Source: JBBKWU01 sp037969035
GTDB taxonomy: Bacteria; Pseudomonadota; Alphaproteobacteria; Micavibrionales; Micavibrionaceae
Length of the DNA: 64,000 bases
NCBI GenBank assembly: GCA_037969035.1
Contig: JBBKWU010000002.1
Location: forward strand, 186,001-250,000
Direction of reading: 5' to 3'
Shown: piece after piece, positions 43,645 to 53,722 of the stretch
How positions within the stretch are numbered: position 1 is the first letter of the stretch
Layout: each line of letters begins with the position of its first letter
Program-made: the position numbers and the translations under genes
Notes under the pieces: generated by a model
Seen by the model: only the letters and a program-made list of their open reading frames with translations
The model's database searches: none
Told to the model about the DNA's origin: nothing

Positions 43645-44970
43645 ATGTCAGAAACAGATAAAACACTAACAACAACAAGCATTTTCGCCGACGTTTCCGG
43701 CACCAAAGAAAAAGCCAAGCTCAATCGCGATATCGTTGATTACGCGACAGCCGATGCTGAAACCAAAGCTCGCATGGACGATTTGATCGCAACGCTTAAA
43801 ATTGACGATTTAAACTCCGTTACAACATTTGCAAAAGAGCCGAGTGAAACACTTGGCGATGTGGCGGATGGTATTATCAAGGAAATCCAAAGCTCAAACT
43901 CTTTCCTTGCCCCATTCGAAGACTTTAAAAAAGCGATCGCGGAATTTGATTTTGAAACAGTTGGCGACATGGCAAAGCAATATTCAGCCGCTGTCTCTCG
44001 CAAATTACAACTTGCAAAGCATAACGGTTTGGTCCGCGGTTTCTTGGGTCTTTTCAGCCGTGGCAAGGGTGCCTCAATGGATGAAATTCGCTCTGAAATT
44101 GATAAAAGCCTTCTGCAACTCGGCGAAGTTATGGCCTCTCTCGAAGAAGCCAGTGACCGCATTCCAAGTATCGTGGGTCGTTTGGATGAATTGAAAACAT
44201 CTTTCACCCATGCTTATAGCGAGTATGGCGTTTACATTGGCGCTGCCCTTGAAAAACTGCGTGAAATGGAAGAAGAAACAATTCCAGAATTGCAAAAAGA
44301 AGCACAAGCTGGAAGCCTATTGAAACAGGAAGAATTGCAAAGCTCTTATATGGTTATGACCATGCTCAACAAGAAAATCACAAACATGGACAACTTCCAC
44401 AAACAAAGCATTCTAAACCTAGCCCGCATCCGTGATTTGATGAACGCCATGGGCATGAGCAAATTGAACATCGACGAAAAACTAACTGTATCCGAAGGCG
44501 AATGGAAAGGCATTTTGGCGACAAATGCCGTTGCTGCCGAAGTCAGTGAAATCGTTGATACTGTGTCCGATGCCGATCAATTCTCAAGACAAATCAGAGA
44601 ACAAGGCGTGAAAGTCGGCGGCATGATCCAGCAAAAAGTTGCTGAAGCCTTCGAAGCTGGTTCTGTTGACGCGGAAAGAATGGTTGAGTTGCTGAAAGGC
44701 AAAGCACAAGACCTTAACAAAGAAGCCGAATACCTTGCAAAATTCAACCAACAGCAAAAAGACGCCCGTGCAGCACTCGATGCGGCTGGTCGTGAGCTTC
44801 TGACTGCGGCGTCTTCTCTCCATGTTCCGCTAAACGATGCCGAAGTGGCCAAGGTTACAGAAGAAGTCAAACTTCTGACTTACCAGCCTGAGCTTGTGAT
44901 GCCTGCGGTTGTGGCTAAAGAGCCTGTAGCGGTTGCGGTCAAGAAAGACGAACCAAAACCAAAATTGTAA
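43645..44970 (+). CDS. TelA-like protein (toxic-anion-resistance family, divergent)
   Basis: The 441-residue, all-helical protein resembles TelA/KlaA. The middle has GLVRGFLGLFSRGKGASMDE, then YGVYIGAALEKLREMEEETIP with ELQKEAQAGSLLKQEEL, which parallel the TelA blocks YIAAGEEKLEE...ELPELEAKA. After it comes NLARIRDLMNAMGMSKLNIDE, where TelA has its QIRLIQxNNxxL helix, and EGEWKGILATNAVA in the place of IPLWKNQ. Known TelA proteins are linked to tellurite, antimicrobial or envelope stress tolerance; the mechanism is not known. The C-terminal 20 residues are a Val/Lys/Pro tail. GGAGA precedes the ATG. Assignment by remembered motif pattern only. Confidence 0.65.
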   Translation: MSETDKTLTTTSIFADVSGTKEKAKLNRDIVDYATADAETKARMDDLIATLKIDDLNSVTTFAKEPSETLGDVADGIIKEIQSSNSFLAPFEDFKKAIAEFDFETVGDMAKQYSAAVSRKLQLAKHNGLVRGFLGLFSRGKGASMDEIRSEIDKSLLQLGEVMASLEEASDRIPSIVGRLDELKTSFTHAYSEYGVYIGAALEKLREMEEETIPELQKEAQAGSLLKQEELQSSYMVMTMLNKKITNMDNFHKQSILNLARIRDLMNAMGMSKLNIDEKLTVSEGEWKGILATNAVAAEVSEIVDTVSDADQFSRQIREQGVKVGGMIQQKVAEAFEAGSVDAERMVELLKGKAQDLNKEAEYLAKFNQQQKDARAALDAAGRELLTAASSLHVPLNDAEVAKVTEEVKLLTYQPELVMPAVVAKEPVAVAVKKDEPKPKL

Positions 44971-45003
44971 GACATAAATTCAAACGGGAGAGGCTCTACA
45001 TTA

Positions 45004-46614
45004 ATGGCGAATGATTTATCATTTTCACAATTATTGAAAAGACATTTCAAATCGGCAAGCGATGATGCCGCCTCTTCCGTTATTCGTAAAACACGGATAG
45101 ATGCCCGTACACTCGGGTATCCTGATGAACACGACCCGAGCAGTGTTATGTGGCATGGCATGTCACCCGTCCGCGAAAACGAAGGGAATGATTTATGGCG
45201 TCTTGTGATCGTCAAAGAAACACCGAACAAATACCTATCGCAAATTTCTGATAACGAACGTCTGGTTACCGTCAAAAACACCGATGATGAAGCCATGTCC
45301 TTTGAAAAAGCCATGGAACGCCTTGCCATATGGGAGCTCGCGCGCATGATGAAGGGCAACAGCCCCACTCAAATGCAGCAGCGCAACGATATTGGTCGTC
45401 ATTATTTCCGCGATCTTGCCCTGCGCCGTGGTTATTTGCTGAGCAGTACAGGCGATATCGTTCCGTTTTCGGATATTTTTCCAACTGAGTCAGGTAAGTT
45501 CCTGAAATCCGATCTTGAAGCGCTCGAAAAATACCGCGCAGAGCTAAGCGGCAGCGATAAACTTGACCAACTTATGAGCTCGCAAGAACCGTTTTATGTT
45601 GCCGCCGAAGCCGCAACTGACGCAAATGACAACTCCATTCAGGAAGACCTTGAGAGCTTTGGCGAAATTGCCTTGTTCGAGAAAATGCAATTTTTTTCTG
45701 AAATTCTGGTGGAGTACTCAAAAGTACAACTTCGCTATATCGAAGAATTTTACGCACATCCAGACCGTTTTGCAGATCATTTCGAAGCCCGTAAATCGCT
45801 CGCCGATCAACTGAACAATCACGCGTTTTACTTTAACCGTGATCTGATTGACCGCATAAACCACACGCGTTCACAACTGGCCGAAACCCTTTTCAAATTC
45901 TTCCATGTGTCCGAACACGATTGGGATCAAACCATAAATTTCCAAAGCCCCACTATGAAAAAACAATTTATGGTGAACCCAGATGCCAAGGAAACCCATG
46001 ACAATATGACGCGCGAGATTGCTTACCCGCTTGACCGTAAAGACGTGGATCAAATTCTGTTCATTGCCGCACGCACGCTTGATTTCTGTCGCGAAATGTT
46101 AAAAGACAGCCCGCAAAAAGAAACCCTCGCCCGCCAAGGCTTGTATAAAGCTGAAGACATCAAGGATTTGCTAAATTTCTTGGATTTGCTGGATGTTAAA
46201 TATATGTATACGGAACTTGCAGAAGGCGCGATTGCCCTGCCGCACACCAACAGATACCGCGAACTGAAAGCCCAAAACGAAGGCTTTAAAGCGCGCGTTG
46301 GCTATTTGATTGCCAATTTGAAAGACAGCGCGGATTGGTCACCTGCCCAAGAAGCTCAAATCGAGGATTTCATTAAAGCCAAATCAGATGTTTATTTGCT
46401 TGATCGCGTGCGGGTGCTGCCTGAAAAATTGCGCGCGACCCATCAATATGTTGCGGATTTAATTCTACCGAAACCGCATCAACTCAGCTTTGATTTACAT
46501 GTCGCAGAAACAACAGCCGCAGATCGCTATAAACGCGCAGCACCAACACGCAAAACGGCAACAAGCGAAGAGAAAAAACCCAAAGGCGGGTTCTGGAATA
46601 AACTCGGCTTTTAA
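45004..46614 (+). CDS. Unrecognised cytoplasmic protein of the TelA-like operon
   Basis: The 536-residue protein has no signal peptide or membrane helix. An N-terminal part of about 130 residues is mixed alpha/beta (LWRLVIVKETPNKYLSQIS, then RHYFRDLALRRGYLLS); the remainder is helical with many aromatic and acidic residues (EILVEYSKVQLRYIEEFYAH). It ends with a basic, low-complexity tail and the short motif GGFWNKLGF, which could be a docking peptide. I do not recognise the family. It starts 33 bases after the TelA-like gene, with GGGAGAGG upstream, and is followed 39 bases on by the membrane protein, so all four genes appear cotranscribed. Confidence 0.75.
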   Translation: MANDLSFSQLLKRHFKSASDDAASSVIRKTRIDARTLGYPDEHDPSSVMWHGMSPVRENEGNDLWRLVIVKETPNKYLSQISDNERLVTVKNTDDEAMSFEKAMERLAIWELARMMKGNSPTQMQQRNDIGRHYFRDLALRRGYLLSSTGDIVPFSDIFPTESGKFLKSDLEALEKYRAELSGSDKLDQLMSSQEPFYVAAEAATDANDNSIQEDLESFGEIALFEKMQFFSEILVEYSKVQLRYIEEFYAHPDRFADHFEARKSLADQLNNHAFYFNRDLIDRINHTRSQLAETLFKFFHVSEHDWDQTINFQSPTMKKQFMVNPDAKETHDNMTREIAYPLDRKDVDQILFIAARTLDFCREMLKDSPQKETLARQGLYKAEDIKDLLNFLDLLDVKYMYTELAEGAIALPHTNRYRELKAQNEGFKARVGYLIANLKDSADWSPAQEAQIEDFIKAKSDVYLLDRVRVLPEKLRATHQYVADLILPKPHQLSFDLHVAETTAADRYKRAAPTRKTATSEEKKPKGGFWNKLGF

Positions 46615-46653
46615 TAATGAATAACAACGAACGAACACATAAGGAAAAAAATC

Positions 46654-47610
46654 ATGGCTACATTTAATAAACGTCCAAGAGATGACAAAGGCGCTGGCAA
46701 AATCAAACTCGGCGAAGATGTACAGTTGCCCGCGGAAACAACAGCCAAAGGCGCGAACAAAACTGTAATTTTTGGCGGCATTGGTGCTTTGGCCGTTGCT
46801 GGCCTAGCCGCGGCTTTCTTTATGTCATCAGACGTAGAAGAGCCAACACCAACAACCCAACACACAACCGTAACACCACCACAAGCAACAAAGCCGAATG
46901 TTATCGTGCCACAAACACCGCCTGTGGTTGTCGTGCCACCTGCACCGACACAGCCGATCATCACTGTGCAAAGCGCAACCGAACGGGTAAACGAAAAAAT
47001 TGCGGCGATTTACGATCACGATAGCTGCCTTTATGAAGCCTTTGTATCCGCAAATGGTCGTGAAGTGCGCGAAGGATCTGATTTCAACCACTTCACATGC
47101 CTCTATGATTTTGGCGGTGTTGGTGTGTTGATCACAGAAGGCGAATTTGCAGGAACACGCGTCGGATTTTTCCCGCGCGAGGGACGCGAAGGCCTTGTTT
47201 TTGTCGAACACGTTGCCGAGCAATCAATCGGCGATGATGGCCGCACAACCGAATTTCACCGCTTGCAACATACAGACCGTGAACGCACAGAAACGTCCAT
47301 GGCGCGCCCTGTTCGTACAGGTGACGGTGTCTATATTGCTGAAAACGCCGACAGGTTTACAAAAACCGTTCGCGTTGACGGCAGCAACGTTAATGCCTTT
47401 ATACTGGCTGGCGACCCTGCGTCAGGGCGATTTGAAATTGAAATCCCTAACGGTGATTATTACCAAATCGACCTAACAACCGGTGATTTCACAGCCGATA
47501 GCCTATTTATGAACTGCCGTAACTATGTTTACGGTGAAGAGGCTTACTGCCCGCGTGATAACTTCCAACCTATAAAGGGTGTAATGCCTACAGTTATGAC
47601 CCCACGCTAA
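46654..47610 (+). CDS. Single-pass membrane protein with a periplasmic domain, last gene of the TelA-like operon
   Basis: The 318-residue protein has a short cytoplasmic N-terminus, one membrane helix (VIFGGIGALAVAGLAAAFFM, residues about 37-56), a Thr/Pro/Val-rich linker and a C-terminal domain of about 200 residues. That domain carries four cysteines (DSCLYEA, HFTCLYDF, NCRNYV, YCPRDN), which would suit disulfides in the periplasm, and repeated beta-strand patterns (GVGVLITEGEFAGTRVGFF). It is not a recognised family. As the only membrane protein in the operon, it could link the cytoplasmic TelA-like complex to the envelope. AAGGAA precedes the ATG. Confidence 0.75.
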   Translation: MATFNKRPRDDKGAGKIKLGEDVQLPAETTAKGANKTVIFGGIGALAVAGLAAAFFMSSDVEEPTPTTQHTTVTPPQATKPNVIVPQTPPVVVVPPAPTQPIITVQSATERVNEKIAAIYDHDSCLYEAFVSANGREVREGSDFNHFTCLYDFGGVGVLITEGEFAGTRVGFFPREGREGLVFVEHVAEQSIGDDGRTTEFHRLQHTDRERTETSMARPVRTGDGVYIAENADRFTKTVRVDGSNVNAFILAGDPASGRFEIEIPNGDYYQIDLTTGDFTADSLFMNCRNYVYGEEAYCPRDNFQPIKGVMPTVMTPR

Positions 47611-47660
47611 TCGCATTTATAGGAAATTACAAAAGTACGCCAGAGAATTTAGGAAGCACT

Positions 47661-50600
47661 TTAACTTATGATCAACATGCCTGTTATTTCATGGAAAGCT
47701 TCGTCTGTCAGACCCGTAATACCATTTAATGTAGCAACAACTGTTGCTGCACCGAAACTCGCGCTACCTGTTGTATCAACGCGAAGATCGGAATTACCGC
47801 CGCTATTGGTTATTTGCACAAAATCAGTTATCGCTTCGGTTAATGGATCATAGCCCGTCAATAAATCGGATAAATCTAGTTTGTCAATCTGCGCATTAAA
47901 GTTGTAAACCGTATCCACATTCGCTGCGCCTCTATCGCTGAACACAAATATATCCATCCCGCTGGAGCCGTAAAGAGCATCATTGCCAGTGCCACCTGCG
48001 ATCGTTGTAAATGTTATAGAGCCCATATCGTAAGACAGCACAACAAGGCCGTTACCGCCGTTAAAGCCGTTACTATCTAACGCACCGCCTGTGCCACCGA
48101 CCCCAACGCCCGTGATATAATAAGGATCATTTTGGAATGGTGTTAAACCAGCAGCACCTGTGTTTGTTGTTCCCGTGGCACTCCCATCAATATGATTTGA
48201 GCCACCGCCACCGCCTGCGCCAGAGGTATTGCCGCCGTTACTCGCTGTACCGCCGCCGCCGCCATAATAGCCAGCACCGCCACCACCGCCACCTGCACGG
48301 CCAAGACTTGTGGATGCTTGTCCGCCTTCACCGCCGCCGTTAATGCCTGCTGCACCCCCCGCTGTGGCTGTGGGCGGATTAGAATCACCACCAAGACCAC
48401 CAGAAAGAGCAGCCCCATTAGTTCCCGCAATCGTAGAGCCATTGTTGCCGCCACCTGCTGCGCCGCCGGCAACTTGCGTGCCGCCTTGGCCTGCGCCAAC
48501 GCTGCCGCCACCGCCCGTGCCTGAAGATCCTGATAAACCGCCCGATGCACCGCCCGCGCCACCATCTGGTGCGCCGCCTGTGTTATCACCGCCACCACCG
48601 CCGCCACCTGCACTGGCAACAAACAGCGCGTTCGCCTGGGTAATGCTTGTGTCAAACACACCTGAATAACCGCCGCCGCCGCCGCCCGTACCCTCAGCAT
48701 TACCGCCGCCGCCAGTATAAAGACCCTGACCACCACCGCCACCTACAGCAATAGCAAGCGTATCACCGCTGGAAACAGCTATTGTGCCTTCAACATATCC
48801 TGCGCCACCACCAGCACCGCCAGCATTATTATCACCACCACCGCCACCACCGCCACCACCGCCCCAAGCCGTGACATCGATTGATGTAATGCCTGTTGGC
48901 AAGGTGTATGTATCGGTTCCCGCAATGGTAAAGAAATGCGTGATTGTGCCGTCCATATTCAAAATTGCTTCGGAGTTTGCTGATATGATGCTGCTAATCG
49001 CGACGCTTAATGTAGAACCTGAATTAACAGTGTCATTGCCGGCACCAGAATTCAAAATCCATGGGGAATTTGTTAGTGTAATCGTATCGTTACCGCTGCT
49101 GCCTGTAAAAATTTCAAATCCTGTCACGGTTCCTGTTGTCAGATTGATTGTCGTGGCATTAGTTAGAACAATTGTATCTGTACCCGCGCCACCCGTTAAG
49201 GATTCTCCTGCCGCAAAGTTGCCATTGGCAAGGTTTACCGTATCATTACCATTACCCGCATTAATAATATCAGCACCCGCGCCGCCCGTAATAACATCAC
49301 TGCCATCACCACCATTAATCGTATCGACACCGCTGCCCCCTGTTATGGTATCGCCCGATGCACTACCCGTAATGGTAAAGCCCTCTGTTTGACCAGAGAG
49401 AGAAATTGTGACCGCCGCAGCCGCCGTAGATGCAGAAATGTTTTCGACACCCGAAATAGAACCATTTGTGTTACCGAGTGTGTTTAAATCAGTCGAAGTC
49501 GAGGTAATATTGATTGTGTCGCTCCCGCCCGCACCAAGATTGATCGTCCCGCCACCAATGATAATGGCATTGAGCTGCGCGCCTGTTAACGTAATAGCAT
49601 CATTTCCAGCTGTCCCAATTAAATTACCTGTTTCCGCGCTCGTAAATGTTGGTGTTCCTAACGCAGATATATTACCCGTCGCGATAACATTTAGTACATC
49701 CGTGCCGCCACCCATATCAATCGCCGTAAAACCTGCCCACTGGCTAGCCGATAATGTGATGGTATCGTTACCGCCACTGCCCGTAAATGTTTCAACGGAT
49801 GTAAGCGTTCCGGTTGAAAAATCGATGGTAGAAGCCACAAACAACAAAATACTGTCAGTGCCTATGCCGCCATCAACCACTTCTCCTGCAGCCCAATGAC
49901 CATTAACATAGAGAAATGCATCATCGCCTGCACCGCCATTAATCATGTCTGAACCAGCAAATCCCGCCAACAGGTCATTACCGCCGCCACCGTTAATTGT
50001 ATCGTTGCCTGATCCTGAGAGCACAATATCGCCAAAGTTACCGCCTGTGATAATAAAGTTTTCGGTTTGTCCCGTTACCCTTATATCCACTGCGCCAGTC
50101 GCACCAGCGGCGGAAATTTGCTCTAACCCCAAAATAGACGCATCAGTATTGCCCAAAACATTTAGCTCTGCCGATGTTGAGGTCAGGTTCATTACATCAT
50201 TTGCGCCCGTATCAAAATTGATAATCCCTGTGCCTTCCAGTATCGCGTCAAGCTGCGCGCCGGTCAGGGTTGCATTATCATTGCCGGTGGTGCCGATATA
50301 GTTACCTGTTTCAAGCCCTGTGACAGTTGGTACAGCGCTTGCGGAAATATCACCTGTTGCGAGGACATTGATAATGTCTGTGCCACCCGCCATGTCGATG
50401 GATGTAAACCCTGCCCATTGTGTGTCACTGAGCGTTACCGTGTCATTACCCGCACTGCCTGTTAATGCTTCAACCGTATTGATCGTACCGATTGTGAAAT
50501 CAACGGTCATCGCCGCGCCCAAAAGTATTACATCCGTATCCGCACCACCTGTTAAAGACTCTCCCGCCGCAAAATCACCACTCAGTAAAAATAGAGTGTC

Positions 50601-53600
50601 ATCGCCCGCGCCGCCGTCTACCGTATCTGCGCCAAGGTAAGCGAGTATAGTATCATTCCCCGCGCCACCATTAATAATATCGTTGCCTAGACCACTGACC
50701 AGAACATCGTCAAAATTACCGCCGATGAATGTCAGATTTTCGGTTTGCCCTAACGTTACAATCGTAACGGCTGCCGTTGCCAAGGCCGCAGAAACAATTT
50801 CCACGCCTTGGATAGAGGCATCGGTATTTCCTAATGCATTTAGATCAGCCGAGGTCGAGGTAATATTTATCGTGTCAGACGCACCAGCGCCCAAATTGAT
50901 CGTCCCTGTACCTTGAATAATCGCGTCAAGCTGCGCCCCTGTAAGGGTGACAGAATTATTATTACCATCACCAACAAGATTGCCTGTTTCCACATTGCTG
51001 ACTGTCGGCAAGCTCAACGCAGAAATATTGCTGCCATCTGCGAACACGTTCATAACATCTGTGCCGCCCGCTAAGTTAATCGTTGTAAACGATCCAAAAT
51101 GCGCGGCATTCATGGTTACGTTATCGTTACCTGAACTACCCGTCAGTAATTCAATCGTGGCAATCGTGCCCGTTGATAAATTGATTGTGGTGGCATTGGT
51201 CAGAACAATTCCATCTGTCCCTGCACCACCCGTTAAGGACTCTCCGGCGGCAAAATCATTATTGGCAAGGTTAATCGTATCATTTCCATCACCGCCATCA
51301 ATAATATCAACGCCCGCACCGCCTGTGATTGTGTCATTGCCCGCATTACCCATGATAACATTCGCGCCCGCATTACCTGTCAGCGTGTCATTAAAGCCTG
51401 AGCCTGTCAGGTTTTCAAAGTTTAAAAGCGTATCATTGCCCGCGCCGCCACTAGCTGTTCCTGACGTAAGGTTGGCCGTTACACCGCTTCCCGCGTTCGC
51501 ATACGAAGCTGTATCTATGCCTGCGCCACCATTTAACGTGTCATTGCCGTTCATACCTTCGATAATATCGTTCCCGCCGCGCCCATCAATCGTGTTGTTA
51601 CCGTTATCGCCTGTTACAACATCATCAAAATTTGTAACTTCAAGACGCTCAATGCTTATCAAGGTATCAGAACCACCATCGCCATCATTGGATACAACAC
51701 CCGTCAACAGATTAACATTAACGCCCGAAGCAGCACCCGCGTATGTCACAAAATCTGTGCCTGTACCGCCGTTTAAGATGTCGTTCCCCGCACCACCGAC
51801 GAGTGTGTCATTTCCGGCATCACCATTCAATGTGTCGTTTCCAGCACCACCAAACAACACATCGTTATCATCCCCACCGTTCAGCGTATCATTGCCGCCA
51901 TAGCCGTAAATAATATCATCACCCGCACCACCGCTCAGAACATCCGCAGCATTATCGTTGTTCATCAAGCCCGCATCCCACTCGATGATATAATCATGCG
52001 TATCGCCCGCGTTTCTGTCATCCCACGTCACATCATTCGCGCCACCATTGAACCACATCGTCGCGTAAACTTGCGCGCCGCCTGAGTTGTTGGGCTGACC
52101 ACCGCCCCAGTTTTCGTACAAATTATTTGTGGACGTGCCTGCGCTACTAAACTGAATACCCGCCTCAGCTCCATCGGCCCAGCGCCAAATCTGATCAACT
52201 TCCAAATCTGTCGCGCTCAACCAAACACGGTTACCGCCTGCCCCTGTTGAGCTATCCGCCCCATTTGCATCGGCCAAATCAAAAATAAACTGGTTTTCTG
52301 CATCACTTGAAATAACAACCATGTGACCATTCACGCCGTTTAAAGTGCTAGCAAGGGCATTTGTGCGTGCTGTATCCCAAGTCACAGAGGAGTTGACGAA
52401 TTGATAAAAAGAGTTCGTTTCCTGCGAGAAAACAACATTCGGATTAGCACGTAAAATGGCCGAAACTTGATAAGCATCTAATCCATGACCGTGAATAATA
52501 TCGTTCCCCGCGCCACCATCAATAATATCCGCACCCGCGCCACCGACCAAAATATCAACACCGTTGCCGCCATTAATCGTATCAACACCCGCATCACCGT
52601 AAATGATATCGTTATTATCGCCACCATTGATCGTATCGTTATCAGCACCGCCGTAAATAATATCATTACCCGCGCCGCCATCTATCGTATCAGCACCAGC
52701 ATCCCCCATGATCAAGTCATCGCCAGCCTCACCGTATATTGCATCATTTCCTGCGCCGCCGCTCATCAGATCGTTTTCGGTGCCGCCATACATCGTATCA
52801 TTACCCGCGCCCCCCAACAGCCGGTCAGCACCGCCATCACCATACAAAATGTCATCACCGGCATCACCGGTCAGCCGGTCATCACCCGCCTCACCATACA
52901 AAATGTCATTTCCATCGCCGCCTGCTAAAATATCATCGCCCGTGCCGCCGTTTAATGTGTCGTTCCCTGCGGCACCAATCAAAATGTCATTATCAGCCTG
53001 ACCATAAAGTAAGTCATCACCGGCATCACCCACCAGATAATCATCGCCTGCCCCACCGATTATAATGTCGTTATCATCACCGCCGAACAGATAATCATTG
53101 CCTGTGCCGCCATTAATGGCATCATCATCCGCCAAGCCGCGAATTCTGTCGTTACCGCCGCCGCCGTCAATGACGTCTGCGTTTCCGGTGCCTGTTATAT
53201 TATCATCACCGCCTGTGCCTGTTTGTGTTGTTGTTCCTAAATCCGCAGCTGTCGGCTCGACACGGCCAAAAAGATGGTCGGTATTCGCGATGTTCTGATT
53301 GGATGATTGCCCTTGAGACAACATTATGGCGCTAAGGTCTGTTGCACTAACCGTCTGTCCGTTCACGCGCACATTTTCGAGCGTCACAACATCTGACGGA
53401 TCGCCCGTGCCACCATTAAAACGGAATGAAAGAGAAGAAGGATAATTTGCAAGATCTGAATCCAGTGTGAAAAACAGAATATCCGAACCAACGCCTGTTT
53501 GCGCCGTAATAACGGCTGAAGACACAACAACCCCGCCCACCAGAACTTCTAGTGTCGGATTTGCACCACCCGTAGGCGTAACGCTAGCTTCAATTCTTAA

Positions 53601-53615
53601 AAAGAAACGGTTCAA
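47661..53615 (-). CDS. Large RTX-repeat secreted protein with a C-type lectin insert and type I secretion C-terminus
   Basis: The 1984-residue protein starts with a carbohydrate-binding-like strand set (FLRIEASVTPTGGANPTLEV), followed by about 230 residues of Ca-binding nonapeptide repeats (GGAGNDTLxGGxGDD). A C-type lectin-like domain lies at about 395-548 (WDTARTNALAST through WDDRNAGDTHDYIIEW). More RTX repeats and then tandem copies of a ~226-residue module follow (about 770-1530). A glycine-rich block of about 280 residues precedes the final RTX repeats and type I secretion end (FVFSDRGAANVDTVYNF, DKLDLSDLL). It should be exported by an ABC/T1SS system and act as an adhesin or surface protein; no HlyB/HlyD/TolC genes are in the window. 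The start is TTG, 9 bases after GAGGG; an in-frame TGA lies 12 bases upstream, so nothing earlier is available. Confidence 0.88.
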   Translation of the reverse strand: MNRFFLRIEASVTPTGGANPTLEVLVGGVVVSSAVITAQTGVGSDILFFTLDSDLANYPSSLSFRFNGGTGDPSDVVTLENVRVNGQTVSATDLSAIMLSQGQSSNQNIANTDHLFGRVEPTAADLGTTTQTGTGGDDNITGTGNADVIDGGGGNDRIRGLADDDAINGGTGNDYLFGGDDNDIIIGGAGDDYLVGDAGDDLLYGQADNDILIGAAGNDTLNGGTGDDILAGGDGNDILYGEAGDDRLTGDAGDDILYGDGGADRLLGGAGNDTMYGGTENDLMSGGAGNDAIYGEAGDDLIMGDAGADTIDGGAGNDIIYGGADNDTINGGDNNDIIYGDAGVDTINGGNGVDILVGGAGADIIDGGAGNDIIHGHGLDAYQVSAILRANPNVVFSQETNSFYQFVNSSVTWDTARTNALASTLNGVNGHMVVISSDAENQFIFDLADANGADSSTGAGGNRVWLSATDLEVDQIWRWADGAEAGIQFSSAGTSTNNLYENWGGGQPNNSGGAQVYATMWFNGGANDVTWDDRNAGDTHDYIIEWDAGLMNNDNAADVLSGGAGDDIIYGYGGNDTLNGGDDNDVLFGGAGNDTLNGDAGNDTLVGGAGNDILNGGTGTDFVTYAGAASGVNVNLLTGVVSNDGDGGSDTLISIERLEVTNFDDVVTGDNGNNTIDGRGGNDIIEGMNGNDTLNGGAGIDTASYANAGSGVTANLTSGTASGGAGNDTLLNFENLTGSGFNDTLTGNAGANVIMGNAGNDTITGGAGVDIIDGGDGNDTINLANNDFAAGESLTGGAGTDGIVLTNATTINLSTGTIATIELLTGSSGNDNVTMNAAHFGSFTTINLAGGTDVMNVFADGSNISALSLPTVSNVETGNLVGDGNNNSVTLTGAQLDAIIQGTGTINLGAGASDTINITSTSADLNALGNTDASIQGVEIVSAALATAAVTIVTLGQTENLTFIGGNFDDVLVSGLGNDIINGGAGNDTILAYLGADTVDGGAGDDTLFLLSGDFAAGESLTGGADTDVILLGAAMTVDFTIGTINTVEALTGSAGNDTVTLSDTQWAGFTSIDMAGGTDIINVLATGDISASAVPTVTGLETGNYIGTTGNDNATLTGAQLDAILEGTGIINFDTGANDVMNLTSTSAELNVLGNTDASILGLEQISAAGATGAVDIRVTGQTENFIITGGNFGDIVLSGSGNDTINGGGGNDLLAGFAGSDMINGGAGDDAFLYVNGHWAAGEVVDGGIGTDSILLFVASTIDFSTGTLTSVETFTGSGGNDTITLSASQWAGFTAIDMGGGTDVLNVIATGNISALGTPTFTSAETGNLIGTAGNDAITLTGAQLNAIIIGGGTINLGAGGSDTINITSTSTDLNTLGNTNGSISGVENISASTAAAAVTISLSGQTEGFTITGSASGDTITGGSGVDTINGGDGSDVITGGAGADIINAGNGNDTVNLANGNFAAGESLTGGAGTDTIVLTNATTINLTTGTVTGFEIFTGSSGNDTITLTNSPWILNSGAGNDTVNSGSTLSVAISSIISANSEAILNMDGTITHFFTIAGTDTYTLPTGITSIDVTAWGGGGGGGGGGDNNAGGAGGGAGYVEGTIAVSSGDTLAIAVGGGGGQGLYTGGGGNAEGTGGGGGGYSGVFDTSITQANALFVASAGGGGGGGDNTGGAPDGGAGGASGGLSGSSGTGGGGSVGAGQGGTQVAGGAAGGGNNGSTIAGTNGAALSGGLGGDSNPPTATAGGAAGINGGGEGGQASTSLGRAGGGGGGAGYYGGGGGTASNGGNTSGAGGGGGSNHIDGSATGTTNTGAAGLTPFQNDPYYITGVGVGGTGGALDSNGFNGGNGLVVLSYDMGSITFTTIAGGTGNDALYGSSGMDIFVFSDRGAANVDTVYNFNAQIDKLDLSDLLTGYDPLTEAITDFVQITNSGGNSDLRVDTTGSASFGAATVVATLNGITGLTDEAFHEITGMLIIS
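49020..51300 (-). repeat. Tandem repeats of about 680 bp inside the RTX gene
   Basis: Three full and one partial copy are seen. The module opener (FAAGESLTGGAGTD or close variants) is encoded near 51240, 50560, 49880 and 49200, a regular spacing of about 680 bases. Each copy contains TGTI..E.LTGS.GNDT, the GGTDVxNV strand and LTGAQLDAIIxGTGxINL; the last copy stops early. Confidence 0.8.
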
Positions 53616-53722
53616 ATGCCCAAGCCCTCATCAACATCAAAATAACTGCCTTACTAGTCACAACAACGATTATGCCACATATTATTGCTTCTGCCTTCTA
53701 TTATAGCAGCAACTTATTATAA

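Noticed and set aside
47900..53300. Repeated short motifs suggesting a CRISPR array
   Set aside because: The repeats are in-frame nonapeptide codons and 680-bp modules, with no constant direct repeat separated by unique spacers.
48137..53706. Many plus-strand Pro/Ser- or Arg/His-rich open frames opposite the RTX gene
   Set aside because: They are complements of Gly/Asp/Asn repeat codons; compositions such as poly-Pro-Ser follow directly from the RTX repeats.
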